64,000 bases of DNA. Source: UBA6183 sp943372215. GTDB taxonomy: Bacteria > Bacteroidota > Bacteroidia > UKL13-3. Below are positions 38,405 to 52,100 of the stretch, piece after piece (positions within the stretch are counted from its first letter, which is position 1; each line of letters begins with the position of its first letter). Made by a program: the position numbers and the translations under genes. The DNA lies in the NCBI GenBank assembly GCA_943372215.1, contig CALRXU020000007.1:1-64000 (forward strand). The letters run 5' to 3'. Below the pieces are notes generated by a model, which worked only from the letters and a program-made list of their open reading frames with translations, ran no database searches and was not told the DNA's origin.

Positions 38405-39471
38405 GGGTTTAGCTGTATTTGAAGTTCAAGTATAAAGTAATTTGCCTCTGTATGTGTTTTTAATGTATGTTTATTTGGGTAAAGTAGATCCAAACGTTTC
38501 TTTAAGTTCACCAGGCCAATTCCACCAGACGATTCTTTTTGTTGGCCAACAACAAAACTATTTTTTGCATACATCACAAACTTGCCCTTGGTGATGCTTA
38601 ACTTAAAATCAATAAACACATCATGCATGGAACGGCTGTGTTTAAAAATATTCTCCAAAACAGGCAGCCACAACAATGGGGGTATTTGCGCGGGAACGTC
38701 TGATTCCATAACAAATGTTAACTGCTCTCTATTGTTTAACCGCAACAACTCCACATCAATATAAGCTTGCATCATTTCCTTTTCTGTATCAAATGAAATG
38801 AGCGGTACATTTGACTCATATAAAATATAACGTAAAACAGATGAAAGCTTAAGAATAATTTCAGCCGTATGGTCTGACTTTTTTAATGCCAGGGCATACA
38901 AGTTGTTAAACGTGTTAAACAAAAAGTGTGGGTTGATTTGATTTTTCAGAAAATTTAATTCTGTTTCAATTTGCCTTTTTTCAGCCTCAGCAATCTGCCG
39001 CTCCTTGCGTGCGTAATCATTCAAAAACCAAATAAGGGTAAACGAAAATATCCATTCTACTATCGTCCACAGGTAGGTTTGAAAACCATTATCACCTAAA
39101 ATACCACCAAGGGTAATATCCGTTGTAACTGGAGAAGAAATGGTGCTGACCTTAATAATAGGAATGTCAGGATAATGAATAACCAACAATTTTACCAAAA
39201 AAACATACAGTATGGTAGAGGCAAAAGTGAGTGGCAAAACAATCGCGAAATACTTGCCATACTTCTTTCTGCTGAGCAAAGTTGGAACAAGATACAAATT
39301 GTTACCATACGCCAACAAAGCAAAAATGAGCAACCCCGTAGTTAAAAAAAGGGCCTCGTGCAGGTTATCCAGTTCGGTATATTTAACCCCACCAAAAATT
39401 AACCAGAACAATAAGTTCCTGAATAACCTGGTTCGCAAAAACTGCAATACCCTTTTTATGATTTTATTCAT
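38401..39471 (-). CDS. LytS-type sensor histidine kinase
   Basis: 356 residues. Four hydrophobic segments within residues 15-160 form the membrane sensor. LKNQINPHFLFNTFNNLYAL near residue 180 holds the phosphorylated histidine of the His_kinase family. LPVLENIFKHS is the N-box and GGIGLVNLKKRLDLLYP the G-box of the ATPase domain. It is the partner of the overlapping LytTR regulator. Confidence 0.92.
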   Translation of the reverse strand: MNKIIKRVLQFLRTRLFRNLLFWLIFGGVKYTELDNLHEALFLTTGLLIFALLAYGNNLYLVPTLLSRKKYGKYFAIVLPLTFASTILYVFLVKLLVIHYPDIPIIKVSTISSPVTTDITLGGILGDNGFQTYLWTIVEWIFSFTLIWFLNDYARKERQIAEAEKRQIETELNFLKNQINPHFLFNTFNNLYALALKKSDHTAEIILKLSSVLRYILYESNVPLISFDTEKEMMQAYIDVELLRLNNREQLTFVMESDVPAQIPPLLWLPVLENIFKHSRSMHDVFIDFKLSITKGKFVMYAKNSFVVGQQKESSGGIGLVNLKKRLDLLYPNKHTLKTHTEANYFILELQIQLNP

Positions 39472-39631
39472 TGCTCAAATCTCGCATAGTTAAGCAATAT
39501 TACAGGGAAGTGTTAGATAAAACCACCTATTTTTTAGACAAACAATGGCCGTCTAAAAATAAAGCCTAATAGTCTAATGCATAAATTTAATACCAAAGAA
39601 TGCCCGTATTTTGAATAAAAATAAAACCGCT

Positions 39632-41020
39632 ATGAAAAAATTGACTTACACCTTGATGCTTTCCCTGATTATGGGAATTCAACTTACAGCTAGTGCACAG
39701 CTATCAACAGCCTTTACCAATAGGTTGCAAGTGGTAATGGATAGTGTATGCACCAAACTTAACCTAAAAGGAGCTTCGGTTGCTGTTTCTGTTCCTAACG
39801 CAGGCATTTGGAAAGGCACTTATGGCATTTCATCCACTGGCAATCCCGTTAAATCGGATATGTTATTTGGCATAGGCAGCAATAGCAAAACCATTATGGC
39901 TGCATTGGCGTTAAAACTGCAAGAAAACAACTTGCTCAACTTAGATGATTCCATTGGAAAATGGATCATCAACAAACCAAATATTAACGGGCAAGCCACC
40001 ATCAGGCAAATGCTCAACCATACCAGTGGTATATTTAGCTATACAGAACATCCCAATTTTTTCGCATCCATCAATACCGACCCTTTTAAAGTTTGGAAAC
40101 TGGAAGACATTTACCCATTTGTAAATGCACCTGAATTTGCTCCTGGTACAAGTTGGAGTTATTCCAACACCAACTATATCCTCTTGGGTATTATCATTGA
40201 AAAAACAACCAACAAAACAATACAAGACGTATTGCAAGAGTATATTTTCACCCCCAATGGATTAACCCAAACCTTTTATTACCCGCAGCAAACACCAAAC
40301 TTAGAAATTGCCAACCCATGGTCGGTAGGTGTGGGAAGACCGTATTTGGCCAACATGAATGAAATACCCAATTGGTCAATGTATGCTTTACACAGCAGCG
40401 CATCAACAGCAGGTGGTATTTTGCAGACCGTGGAAGACAATGTGAAATTTTGGGACAGGCTTATCTCCGGTAAAATGTTGAATGAATCCTCGTTAAAACA
40501 AATGAAAACCTATGTTAATATTGGTGGAAGAGATGGTTATGGGTTAGGAATATTTTTCTACAGCAAAGCACTAAACCAACGCAGTTTTTATTCTCATGGT
40601 GGAACTTTTATTGGGTACATTAATGAAAACATGGTGGACACCACTTCTGGAATTGTATTTTCTGTACTCACCAACCAAGACAGCATTAGCAACAACACCT
40701 TAATTGGGCGCGTGATTGCCGCCTTGCATAAAGTAACCTTACAGATGCCAACAACAGGCGTTCAAGAATCTGTTTACAACAACACTGCTTTTAGCATCTA
40801 CCCAAATCCAGCCCATGAAAAAATGACCATTGCACAAGAAAAAGGTGAAACAGCCGCATCGTTTGATATCATTGACCTAACAGGCAGGTTGGTAAAGAGT
40901 GAAGTGTTATCAGGCAATACTTTATCGGTTGAAGATGTTGCAACAGGCTTATACACCCTGCACCTGAAAAACAACAAAGGCGAATTGTTGCATGTGCAAA
41001 AAATACAGGTGGTGCGGTAG
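39632..41020 (+). CDS. Secreted serine hydrolase (class C beta-lactamase fold) with T9SS tail
   Basis: 462 residues from ATG 39632 (MKKLTYTLMLSLIMGIQLTASAQ signal peptide); the upstream frame begins with TTG. Catalytic motifs: S83-N-S-K86 (SxxK), YSN in TSWSYSNTNY, and HGG in SHGGTFIGY in place of KTG. The last 80 residues are a T9SS sorting domain (IYPNPAHEKMTIAQ, FDIIDLTGRLVKSEV). It may be a D-Ala-D-Ala carboxypeptidase or an esterase acting outside the cell. The substrate cannot be told from sequence. Confidence 0.88.
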   Translation: MKKLTYTLMLSLIMGIQLTASAQLSTAFTNRLQVVMDSVCTKLNLKGASVAVSVPNAGIWKGTYGISSTGNPVKSDMLFGIGSNSKTIMAALALKLQENNLLNLDDSIGKWIINKPNINGQATIRQMLNHTSGIFSYTEHPNFFASINTDPFKVWKLEDIYPFVNAPEFAPGTSWSYSNTNYILLGIIIEKTTNKTIQDVLQEYIFTPNGLTQTFYYPQQTPNLEIANPWSVGVGRPYLANMNEIPNWSMYALHSSASTAGGILQTVEDNVKFWDRLISGKMLNESSLKQMKTYVNIGGRDGYGLGIFFYSKALNQRSFYSHGGTFIGYINENMVDTTSGIVFSVLTNQDSISNNTLIGRVIAALHKVTLQMPTTGVQESVYNNTAFSIYPNPAHEKMTIAQEKGETAASFDIIDLTGRLVKSEVLSGNTLSVEDVATGLYTLHLKNNKGELLHVQKIQVVR

Positions 41021-41053
41021 GTTTATAAAGCACCCTTTTTATTCGAAACCATT

Positions 41054-41090
41054 AAAAAGCCCCGACCAAATTTTGGTTCGGGGCTTTTTT
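41054..41090. terminator. Bidirectional terminator between serine hydrolase and hutU
   Basis: AAAAAGCCCCGACCAAA (41054-41070) pairs with TTTGGTTCGGGGCTTTTT, with one bulged T; T runs follow on both strands. It lies between two converging genes. Confidence 0.9.
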
Positions 41091-41122
41091 CATACTCTCT
41101 TCGGTAGATTTATTACCTGTTA

Positions 41123-42805
41123 TTAAAACGCTGCCTTCGCTTCTTTGTCCTTCAGCCTTTCTTTAATATCCAGGCGGTGTTTGCGGGCTGTATCAATGGC
41201 AATATCATAACCAGCATCTGCATGGCGAATCACGCCCATGGCAGGGTCGTTGTGCAATACGCGTTTTAACCTGCGTGCAGCTTCGGGTGTGCCATCAGCT
41301 ACAATTACCATTCCAGCATGTATGCTGTACCCCATCCCTACCCCACCACCATGGTGCAGGGATACCCAACTGGCACCACCCGCGGTATTAATCAAGGCAT
41401 TTAACACCGGCCAATCCGCCACGGCATCACTTCCATCTTTCATGGCTTCAGTTTCTCGGTTGGGCGATGCCACTGAACCCGTATCCAAATGATCACGGCC
41501 AATTACAATAGGGCCTTTTACTTTGCCTGTGCGTACCAACTCATTAAAAGCCAATGCCGCTTTTTCCCTGTCGCCCTGGCCTATCCAGCAAATGCGGGCA
41601 GGTAATCCTTGAAAAGCAATGCGCTCACGGGCCATATCCAACCAACGGTGTAAAGAAGTGTTTTCAGGAAACAACTCTTTCATTACCTGATCAGTAACAT
41701 AAATATCATTGGGATCGCCACTTAAAGCCACCCAACGGAAAGGCCCTTTTCCTTCGCAAAACAACGGACGAATATAAGCAGGCACAAAACCCGGGAATGC
41801 AAACGCATTTTCGACATGGCGTTGGTCTTTGGCTTGTCCGCGCAAGTTATTGCCATAATCAAAGGTAACGGCTCCACGTTGTTGCAACTCAATCATCAGT
41901 TTTACATGGTGCGCCATGGTGTCTAACGATTTTTCTACATATTTAACTGGTTCGGTTTTGCGCATGTGGTCGGCTACTTCCTCGGCTATACCTTCAGGAT
42001 AGTAACCGTTTAATGGGTCATGTGCAGAGGTTTGATCGGTAAGTAAATCAGGGGTAATGTTGCGCTCAATTAAACGCTCCAACAAATCAATTACATTACA
42101 AACCACGCCAATAGATAAACGCCTGCCTTCGGCTTTGGCCTGTAAAGCCATATCAATGGCCTGATCAATATCGCGGCTCATTACATCTAAGTAACGGGTT
42201 TCAATGCGTTTTTTAATGCGCCACTCCACCATTTCTGCGGCTAAACAAACACCATCGCACATGGTAACAGCCAATGGCTGCGCGCCTCCCATTCCACCTA
42301 ATCCGGCAGTAACTAAGAGTGTACCTTTTAATGTGCCACCAAAATGTTGGCGAGCAGCTTCTGCAAACGTTTCATACGTGCCTTGCACAATGCCTTGTGA
42401 GCCAATGTAAATCCAACTGCCTGCAGTCATTTGGCCGTACATCATCAACCCTTTTTTATCCAACTCATGAAAAGTTTCCCAATTGGCCCATTTAGGCACC
42501 AGCATGCTGTTTGATATAATTACCCTTGGTGCATCTGCATGTGTGGGCAATATCGCCACAGGCTTGCCGCTTTGAACAATTAACGTTTCATCTTCTTCCA
42601 AATCCTGCAATGCTTTTACAATCAGGTCAAAACTTTCCCAATTGCGGGCGGCCTTTCCTATACCTCCGTAAACCACCAAATCCTCTGGCCTTTCAGCCAC
42701 ATCAGGGTCTAAGTTGTTGTGTAACATACGCAGGGCAGCTTCCTGCACCCATCCTTTGCAACTCAGTTTATTTCCAGTTGCTGCATGTAATTCTCTTCTT
42801 GGCAT
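41123..42805 (-). CDS. hutU: Urocanate hydratase
   Basis: 560 residues. YGQMTAGSWIYIGSQGIVQG, the NAD-binding VTAGLGGMGGAQPLA, and DQTSAHDPLNGYYP are the family's strongest motifs, and HHGGGVGMGYSIHAG follows near the C-terminus. It hydrates urocanate to imidazolone propionate with bound NAD. It stands alone here; hutH lies at 9116-10615, and hutI and hutG are not in the window. Confidence 0.95.
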   Translation of the reverse strand: MPRRELHAATGNKLSCKGWVQEAALRMLHNNLDPDVAERPEDLVVYGGIGKAARNWESFDLIVKALQDLEEDETLIVQSGKPVAILPTHADAPRVIISNSMLVPKWANWETFHELDKKGLMMYGQMTAGSWIYIGSQGIVQGTYETFAEAARQHFGGTLKGTLLVTAGLGGMGGAQPLAVTMCDGVCLAAEMVEWRIKKRIETRYLDVMSRDIDQAIDMALQAKAEGRRLSIGVVCNVIDLLERLIERNITPDLLTDQTSAHDPLNGYYPEGIAEEVADHMRKTEPVKYVEKSLDTMAHHVKLMIELQQRGAVTFDYGNNLRGQAKDQRHVENAFAFPGFVPAYIRPLFCEGKGPFRWVALSGDPNDIYVTDQVMKELFPENTSLHRWLDMARERIAFQGLPARICWIGQGDREKAALAFNELVRTGKVKGPIVIGRDHLDTGSVASPNRETEAMKDGSDAVADWPVLNALINTAGGASWVSLHHGGGVGMGYSIHAGMVIVADGTPEAARRLKRVLHNDPAMGVIRHADAGYDIAIDTARKHRLDIKERLKDKEAKAAF

Positions 42806-42827
42806 TAGTTATCTTTTGTAGTTCAAA

Positions 42828-42835
42828 CAAAGGTA
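42828..42835 (-). promoter_or_regulatory. TAnnTTTG box (TACCTTTG) before hutU
   Basis: 22 bases before the hutU ATG. Upstream sequence is T-rich but has no clear TTG at the right spacing. The rest of the 42806-43172 gap is A/T-rich and shows no gene or clear promoter for the giant gene. Confidence 0.35.
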
Positions 42836-43172
42836 ACCTTTAACCTGTTTCAGAAAAATCATCTGTTAAAAATTCTATCTCATTAAAATAGCAACTTATT
42901 GTTTGGTGCAAAAAAATATCCACATCTTAACCACCCTACATCCAGCCGATTTATGATAAAATTCATTTTTTATTTCAATTTTTGTTTAATTACAGTCTAA
43001 CAAAACAAACTGACGTAATAAAAAATAAAATTAGCTACATACTAAACAAATAGCGAAAGTTTTACCTGCACATGCCATTTAACAAGAATTAGATTTTGGA
43101 ATTATTAATTTTATCCTAATTTTAAATTAATTTTTACGCATCAACTAGCTAACACACGATAAATTTTATACT

Positions 43173-46100
43173 ATGAAAAAAAATCTACTTCGCCCTGTTT
43201 TTCTTTTACACATTCTCGTGTTTCTTGCCCTTCTTGCCAAAGGACAAACCCCTCAATTCTTTACTGGGAATGTTAACGCTCCAAGTAATTCTTTTCCTTT
43301 TAATGTTACCGCTGGAAAATCCATGCAGTCATTAATTGCACCCAACGAATTAACTGGCGCTTATTCAGGCTATATTACAACCTTTTATGTGCAGGGTACA
43401 GCTAATGTAACTCCTACATGGAGCAGTATTACTATTGGCATGACCCAAACAACGGCAACTACACTGCCAACAACTTCATTATTTCCTGGGCCCTTCACTA
43501 CTGTTTTTTCAGGAACTGGAGTAACCAGAACATCTACGGCAGCGGGTTGGATTGTTTTTACCTTACAAACTCCATTCTTATATGACCCTACAAAAAGTTT
43601 GGTAGTAGAAATATCGCAATGCGGTTCTAGTGGAGGAGCTTTTACCGTTACCAATGTAGCTAGACCAGGCTTCAGAAGAACTTGGAATGTGAGCACCTGC
43701 ACACCTGCATATTCAGGCCAGGATGCGAACTTATTCAATTGCGGGGTTGATATGGTTCCAGCAGCGTATAATGATGCTGGTGTGGATGCTTTTTTATCCC
43801 CAACCTCCTACTCAACTGGAAATAACAATGTTCAAGTTAGAATAAAAAACTTTGGCCGGAATCAGATTAATGGTGTTGGGGTTGAATGGACTGTTAACAA
43901 TGTTCCTCAAACGCCATATAGCCATACTTCAGTACTTGATACCAATGGTGGGCCAGGTGGGCAAACTGCAAACATTTCTCTTGGCACAGTTAACTTGCAA
44001 CCTAATATATTATACGCCATTAAAGCTTGGACCAACCAGCCTAATGCAACACCTGATACAAGCAATACAAATGACACCTTAAGAATTGTTCTACGATCCC
44101 CTTTAAATGGGAGCTATACCGTTGGAGCCACTGGCGATTTTTTAACCATTAAAGATGCCATTAACATCTTAAATACTTCTGGGGTATCAGGCCCTGTTAC
44201 CTTTGAATTGATTGACAACCTATACAGCACACAAACAGGGGAAACGTTTCCTTTGACCATAGGAGGTTATCCGGGCATGGCTGCTAATAATCCTATTCGA
44301 TTCAGGCCAAGCGCAACCAGCACGCCTTTGATTATTGACAGCAATGCCAACCACATTTTTATACTAGACGGGGCCAAGTATGTAACTTTTGACGGCAGAC
44401 AATCGCCTACTGATATCAATAAGAACATCACCATTGAAAATAGAAGCAGGGGTACCAATGCAGGTGTGGTGCGTTATATTAATGATGCGATTAGCTGCTC
44501 CATGCGTAATTGCATCATCAGGGGTAGCAACAATACCACCAATGCCACCACACAGCCTGTTATTGGATTGGTAAGTATTGGCGGCACAACAAAAAGTGTT
44601 CCCTTTGGCAATGATAGCATCACCATTTTTAATAATACGTTTGCACGCTCCGGTGGGCTTGACTATTCTCATGCATTGGTGGTTGATGGACAAAATATCA
44701 CCGCCCAAAATGATGTGATTAATATTGACTCCAACTGGTTCCAAGGATTTAGGTTTAATGGTATTCTTGTTACCAACAGTGCCTCTAATTTTGGTAATGG
44801 AAGCTATTTTAGAATAAGGGGCAATAGCTTTTATGATACCACACTAACCAATTCTACCAATGCCATAACAGCCATTAATTTTATTCCTGCAACAAATTCA
44901 GGCTCCAATTTTGATACCATCGATGGGAATTTTATTGGCGGCAAAGCGCCTTTTGCAGGAGGACTTGTTCAAGCCGTTGGGCAACCTAAATGGGAATTTG
45001 CCACAGGCAATACAGGATCATTTACAGGTATTGCAACCTCCGTTGGAACATTAAGTGGCGTGACTATTACCCGAAATGTGATACGTAACATTTGGATGTA
45101 TGCAACAACAAGTTATGCCATTACCGGTATTGTGCATACTGCAGGAACAGGTGTTATTGGTGGCGGGCCAGGTTTGGGCAACCAAATTGGTATGGCGGGT
45201 GATACCAGCATTTTAAATTACTCTACCGGAGCGGTAAATGGTATACGTGTTTCCACTACCTTAGACCACGTGATTACACACAATTCCGTTGCTGGCATTG
45301 TTAACTTTAATAACGCCAATACCACAGCAACCTTAGCAGGCATATTGTCTTCTGCCAGTGGAGGTACTGTAAGTATTAGCAACAACACTGTTCAAGGATT
45401 ACGCACTTGGTCAAACAGCGCTGGTAGTGGAGTAGCTGCAGCCTTGATTGGCATTGGGGCATCATCAAGCAGTAACTCACAAACCATTAGCAACAACACT
45501 GTGGGCGGAACAAATCCCACTGATTCACTCATGGCAGTGTTTGTTGGTACCGCCCGTGTTATTGGCATTGGGGCCTCGGCAGGAACCAATACCATTAATA
45601 ACAATACCGTAAGAGGATTGGCCAATCTTGGCAGCACTGTTGGTACAACCACTACTGCTAACATTATTGGCATATGGCAAGGCTCTGGTAGTAATGGACA
45701 TTCGGTAACCAATAATACCGTTTCTGGTTTATGGTTACCAACCCAAGCCACCACCACGATGATTGGTATTTTGTCGAGCAGTGGTGCCAGCAGTATTACC
45801 AACAACAATATTAATAACCTGTATGCCTGGAGTACCTACACAGGCACTACCAGCATTGCAGCCATTAATGGCATTTGCGCTCCTACCAGTAGCTTGCATA
45901 CCATCTCAAACAACACCATTAACAATTTAGAGAATAACCACACCGTTGTGGCTGCATCACAAATAAATGGTATTGTGTTTACAGGAGTTACTGCAAGCAC
46001 CATCAATAACAACACCATCAGCTACCTTAAAAATAAGGGGACCAATACCACCAGTGCTGTAACAGGTATTTACAATGGTAGTGGCGCATTAAACCAAACC

Positions 46101-49100
46101 ATTGAAGGCAATACCATACATTCCCTCTTTTCATTAGACACGTTGAGTACGCCTGTGTTAAATGGTATTTATTACCAAGGCTCCACAACCGTTTCAGGGA
46201 ACAACTCTTCAGTATCACGCAATTTTATTCATAGTTTTAATTTGCCTACCTTTACAACACAAGGTGCAGCAAGCATCAATGGTATAAACGTTGCATCAGG
46301 TTCTGGTGTATTTGCCAATAATGTCATTCGTTTGGGTATTGATACCAACGGGGGTTCGTTAAACCGCTCTGCCAATGTGAGGGGAATTTTTTACCAATCG
46401 GGTGGTGTAGTGTCTGGAAGGTTCTATCACAATAATATTTATATCAATACCAATCCCAACTCAGGTACTACAACTTCCGCTGCATTTGACTACAACAACA
46501 TTATTTCCAATGGAGGGGTATTGGATATTAGAAACAATATTTTGGTAAACTTGAGCACCAATGCACTAACCGCAGCAGGTAACCACTTTGGATTAAGGTT
46601 GCTAATCAATCAAAATACTTCTTCTGACTTTAATATTTTTCACATAGGCACTGCACCAACGTCCTTTGTTTCTTCAGTTGGTTTCAACTCTGTAAACCTT
46701 AATACACACAAAACAAATACTCAATTGGATGGTTCTTCTGCACAAGTTAATCCTCTAATGGTTAACCCTAATGGAAATTCAAGCAACCTGAATTTAAACC
46801 TAGCCAATATCAATCCAGCAGAAGGCATGGGGGATGTTAATGTTGCAACTTTTGTTCCGCTTGATTTTGCCGGAAATACCCGATCAGGAAGAACTCCGAT
46901 TGACATAGGTGCATACTCATCTGCAACAGCTAACAATTTGGCGGATAGTTTTGCTCCAGCTATCACTTACACTGCCCTATTAAATACTTCTAGTCCACTT
47001 GACAGGAGTTTTACAGCCACCTTGTTTGATGCAACTGGTGTAGCAACTGGTGGTAATGAGCCACGTGTATATTTTAAGAAGAGTACTTCATTAACCTGGT
47101 CGTCTAACGCAGGTGTATTGCAAAGTGGCACTGTAACCAATGGGGTTTGGCAATTTACCATACTCAGCAGCGCCATGGGTGGCTTAACCACCAATGATGT
47201 GGTGCAGTATTTTGTGGCAGCTCAAGACGCCAATGTTAATTTAAACAGTAACCCATTACGCGCTGTTGGGACTGTTAACGCAATTACCACTTTCCCTGCT
47301 GCCCCACGTACTTATACCATTACGGATCCATTCCCTACAACAGTGTTGGTAGGTACTGGTCAAACCTATACCTCGTTAACAGGAGCTGCTCCTGGTGGTT
47401 TGTTTAATGCCATTAACAATGGCGTAATTCAAGGAAACACCACAGTGCTTATTACCAGTGATATTACTGAAACAGGTACCAACCAACTCAACCCGTGGAT
47501 TGAATCAGGAGCTGGAGGGTATAGCATTACCATTCGCCCGCAAAACAATACCCAACGCACATTAACCTCAACGGTAGCCAATACCAATGGTCTTTTGCGA
47601 TTAAGTGGTGTTAGCAGGGTAAATATACTTGGGCATTCCCCAACTGGTGTGGTTGGAGATACCAATTTAATCATCAGAAGTACAAGTACGTCAACACCTG
47701 CATTGGGATTCCTAAATGGAGGTGGATTGGATACATTGATTGGGGTAATTTTTGAAAGCAGAACAACCTCCAATGCAATCGTTTGGATAAGCACTACTGC
47801 AGCCCCTATAACTACGGGAGTAAACAATGTGGTATTTAACCGCTGTGTTTTCAGGGCAGATATCACCAATTTAACTACACGGCCTAGTATAGCATTTACC
47901 GCAACAGGAACTGCCCCTCGTTTTAATAGCAACATCAGCATTACCCAATGCGATTTTGTTAATTTTAACAGTACTGGTATTAATGTGGGTTCTGGAAATG
48001 GGAACAACTGGACCATCAACAACAATCACTTCTACTTTAATGCTGCGGCTTCCCAAACCTCCACGGTTACTGCAATCAATTTCAGTCCAGGGGGAACATC
48101 TGATAACAATACCATTAACAACAACTGGATCGGAGGTACCAATCGTTTTACAACAGGACTTACTTGGCTAAATACAGCTGGTTTTACGGGGATAACTGTT
48201 AACTCAGGCTTGGCCAATGGTACAACGGTAAACAACAATGTAATTACCAATGTGTTTATGAGTGGTACTGTTTTAACAGGTATAACAGTTGCTGGAAATT
48301 CAGCCAATTATGTGGTGAATAATAACCGCATAGGAAGTATTGATTCTACATCTAGCTTTAATGCCAGTGGTAACTTCCGGATATTGGGTATCAACTCAAC
48401 CACTACTGGAAATATTACTATAACAGGTGATACCGTACTCAACATCAATTCAAACTCTATCTTAACTGCAGCAGGCATTACAGGCATCAACGTAAGCAGT
48501 GGAACTTCAAACATCACCAATATCAGCAACAACATAGTAAATGGACTAAGAACAACCTCTACCAATACTGGGGTTACCACTGCCGCTGCTTTACAAGGGA
48601 TTACCTTATCATCGTCAAGCTCAGCGCAAACCGTGGCAAACAATACCGTGCGCACTTTGGTAAACAATGCTAGCGTGGCACATGCCATGATTGGTATTTT
48701 ATGCTCATCAGGTATTAACAGCATTAATAACAACACCATTTATGGATTGCAATCAGCAACCACCTCAACAACAGTAGCCAGCACTTCTGTGCCTATTTGT
48801 GGATTAATGGTATCTACTACCCTTGGAGGAAACCAGTTGGTAAGCGGTAATATTATTGATAGCATGAGTTATGTTCCTTTGTTAACCCCTGTAGCGGTGC
48901 AAATGATTGGCATTTACCATGCGGGTTCTAGCTTATCAGTAGCAAACTATACCAACAATATTGTGCGAAACCTTAACTCTGCAACAAGTGGAGTTGGAAC
49001 AACCACTTCTGCTGCCATTATTGGTCTATTTATTAACAATAGCGGATCAAACCAAATTGTAGAGGGCAATACCGTGCATACCTTGCAACATTGGAATAAC

Positions 49101-52100
49101 ACAGCCACTGTTGTAACAGGGATTTTTTATACAGGGACCACCTCTTTAACTGGAAACGACAGCCGTGTAAGCCGCAACTTTGTTCATAGCTTCCGCACCT
49201 CAGCAACCACTGCTGTTCCTGTTTTTACAGGCATACAACATACTGGTTTCACCACCATTGCCAATAACATGATTCGTTTAGGTATTGACTCTTCGGGTAC
49301 TGCATTTACCACCCCAATTAATATCCGTGGCATATTCCATAACACCACCATACAATCAAATTTTTACCACAATAGCATTTATATAGGAGGCGCACCAACA
49401 ACAGGTACCGCAAACACTTCTGCGCTTGAACTTGCTTCTACAGTTACTACTGCTCAGCAAACCAATATCAGAAACAATATTTTGGTAAATGCAGTTGCTA
49501 ACACTGGCTCTTTTGGTAAAAACTGGGGACTAAAACTTGTTGATACACTTCGGGTGGTGAGCAATTACAACTTGTTTTTTACACCAAATGCAGGTGCATT
49601 CCCAGTTGGTAGAAACACATTGGATTATGCGACTCTTACACAGTGGAGGGCCTTTTCTACCCAGGATTTGAATAGCGGTTATGGGGATCCATTGTTTAAC
49701 ACCAATGTTACTGGCACAGCCAACGTGGTAAGTTTAGATTTGCAATCCAACACCCCTGCTGAACGCAGCGGAGACCCTGCAATTGCAACTTTAGTTAGTA
49801 CCGACTTTTATGGCAACAACCGGGCTATCAATACCCCAACTGATATTGGTGCACATGGCGGTACATTTAACTTATCGGCCGATATATTTGCTCCTGCCAT
49901 TTCTTACACCCCACTTGGAAACAGTGGTTCGTTAAGTGGTATTAGAGAATTAAACGGTGTGGTAATTAATGATAACAATGGCATACCTATGACAGGGCCA
50001 AACAGACCTAAAATTTATTACACCAAGGACTCTGTTTGGTACAGCAGCTCTGCAACCAGTGTTACCGGAACAGCTACCAATGCCATTGCAAACTTTAGCA
50101 TTGATTATGCCCCGCTTATTCCTTTAACCACCAATGATACCATCAAGTACTTTGTGATAGCAATGGATAATGCAGGCAATACCATCTCAAACCCAACATT
50201 TGCCGTAGCTACTCATGTTGATACCATAACAACTTACCCAATAGTTCCACTGCGTTACAACTTCTTACCTGTTTTACCAGCCAATGCGGTGTATCAGGTT
50301 GGGGCAGGACAAACCTACCCAACATTAACAGGACCTGGTGGTTTCTTTGAATTTTTAAACTCACGAACCTTGGGAGGAAATATTACTGCTGAGATTAACT
50401 CAGATATTACCGAACCAGGAACTGTACTTTTAAACCCGATTGCAGAGGATGGTGCAGGCGCAGGAACTTATACTGTTACCATACGCCCTAATGCAGCCAC
50501 TACCAGTGTAAGAACAATTGATGGAAATGTATCAACAGGACTTATTTTATTAAATGGTGCTGACCGCATTAAAATATCAGGCGTACCAACCAATGGTAAT
50601 GCCAATAGCAAGTTATTACTGTTCAGAAACAACAATGCTTCTGGGCCTGTTATTAACTTACGCAATGGGGTTACCGGAGCGCGCTTGAATAACTTGCTTA
50701 TTGAAGGTAATGGCACAGGAACAGCTTCTGCTACGGTATTGCTATCCGTAAATGCAGGTAATATTGGCAATACTTTTGATACCATCAGCAATTGCGTATT
50801 CCGTAACAACACTACTTTGGCATTGCCCAACGGTATTCCAAATACCCATTTATTCTCGGATGGTTTTTTAACCACCAATACCTTTAACAGTGATATTGTG
50901 GTTAGCGACAATGAGTTTGCTAATTTTAGCACCAACGGAGTTATGACAAATACTTATAACACCACAGGTTGGCAAATTCTTAACAACAGCTTTTACAGAA
51001 ATGTGAATCTATCTGCATCAACCGCCACTCCTTTTTGCATTTACCTGAATACAGGGCAATACATGAGTGGTGCCATTATTAAAGATAACTTTATTGGTGG
51101 CAGCGCTGCCAATTGTGGAGGTACCCCTTGGACTAATGCAAATGCGAGTGCTTCATTCTATGGCATCTACGGTGGTTTTGGAAATGGCCCTGCCTCTTTA
51201 ATACAAGGAAATACCATTGCCAACATTAACTATACGGCTTCTGGCGGAACGGGTCAGTTTTTGGGTATCTATATTTTTAACGGAAATGCCACCATTGGCG
51301 GTAGCAGTACTACTGGAAATATCGTTGGTAGCACCACCACAACCAATAGCATTAACTGGGCACCAAACAGCACCCACTATGGTATCTATTACTCTGCTAC
51401 GGGCGCAGCAAGCATAACCCACAACACCGTTGCAGGACTTAACCTTTGCTCTTCTGGTGGGTCTGGAACCTTTTATGGTATTTTTGCTGGTAATGGAAAT
51501 GTGGCTGCGCTCAACAACAATGTTGTTGGAAGTACCTCTGTGGCCAATAGCATCACGCTTAATTCAAACGGAACACTTTTTGGCATCTTTGCCCAATTGG
51601 CATCTAACTTAATCCCTACTTATTCCATCAGCAATAATGTCATTAGTAATTTGTTCGCATCATCAAATTTAAATAATGTTTTTGTGCGTGGCATTAATGT
51701 ATTAAATACTTCTAACGTAAATGTTACAGATAATACCGTTACCAATTTAACCAGCAACAGTTCTAATGCCACTATAGCAAACTCCTCGGCAATTGGTATT
51801 TTAAGTTCGCTTAGTACAGGAGCAGTTGCGGTAATAAGAAACAATACTGTAAGTGGAATAAGGGCAGTGAATATCAACGCACCAACCACATCAATAGGAA
51901 TTTGTATTACAGGTGGCCAAAGCCCAATTGTAGAGAGAAACCGTGTATTTGACATTACCAATGCATCAACAAGTGCAAGTACAAATCCGGCACCGGCTGC
52001 TTCGGGAATTTGCGTTGCAGGTGCTTCAGTAAGTACCACCCTACAAAACAACCAAATTACCCTTGGTGTGGCTCAGAATACCAATACCCAGTTTAGTGGA

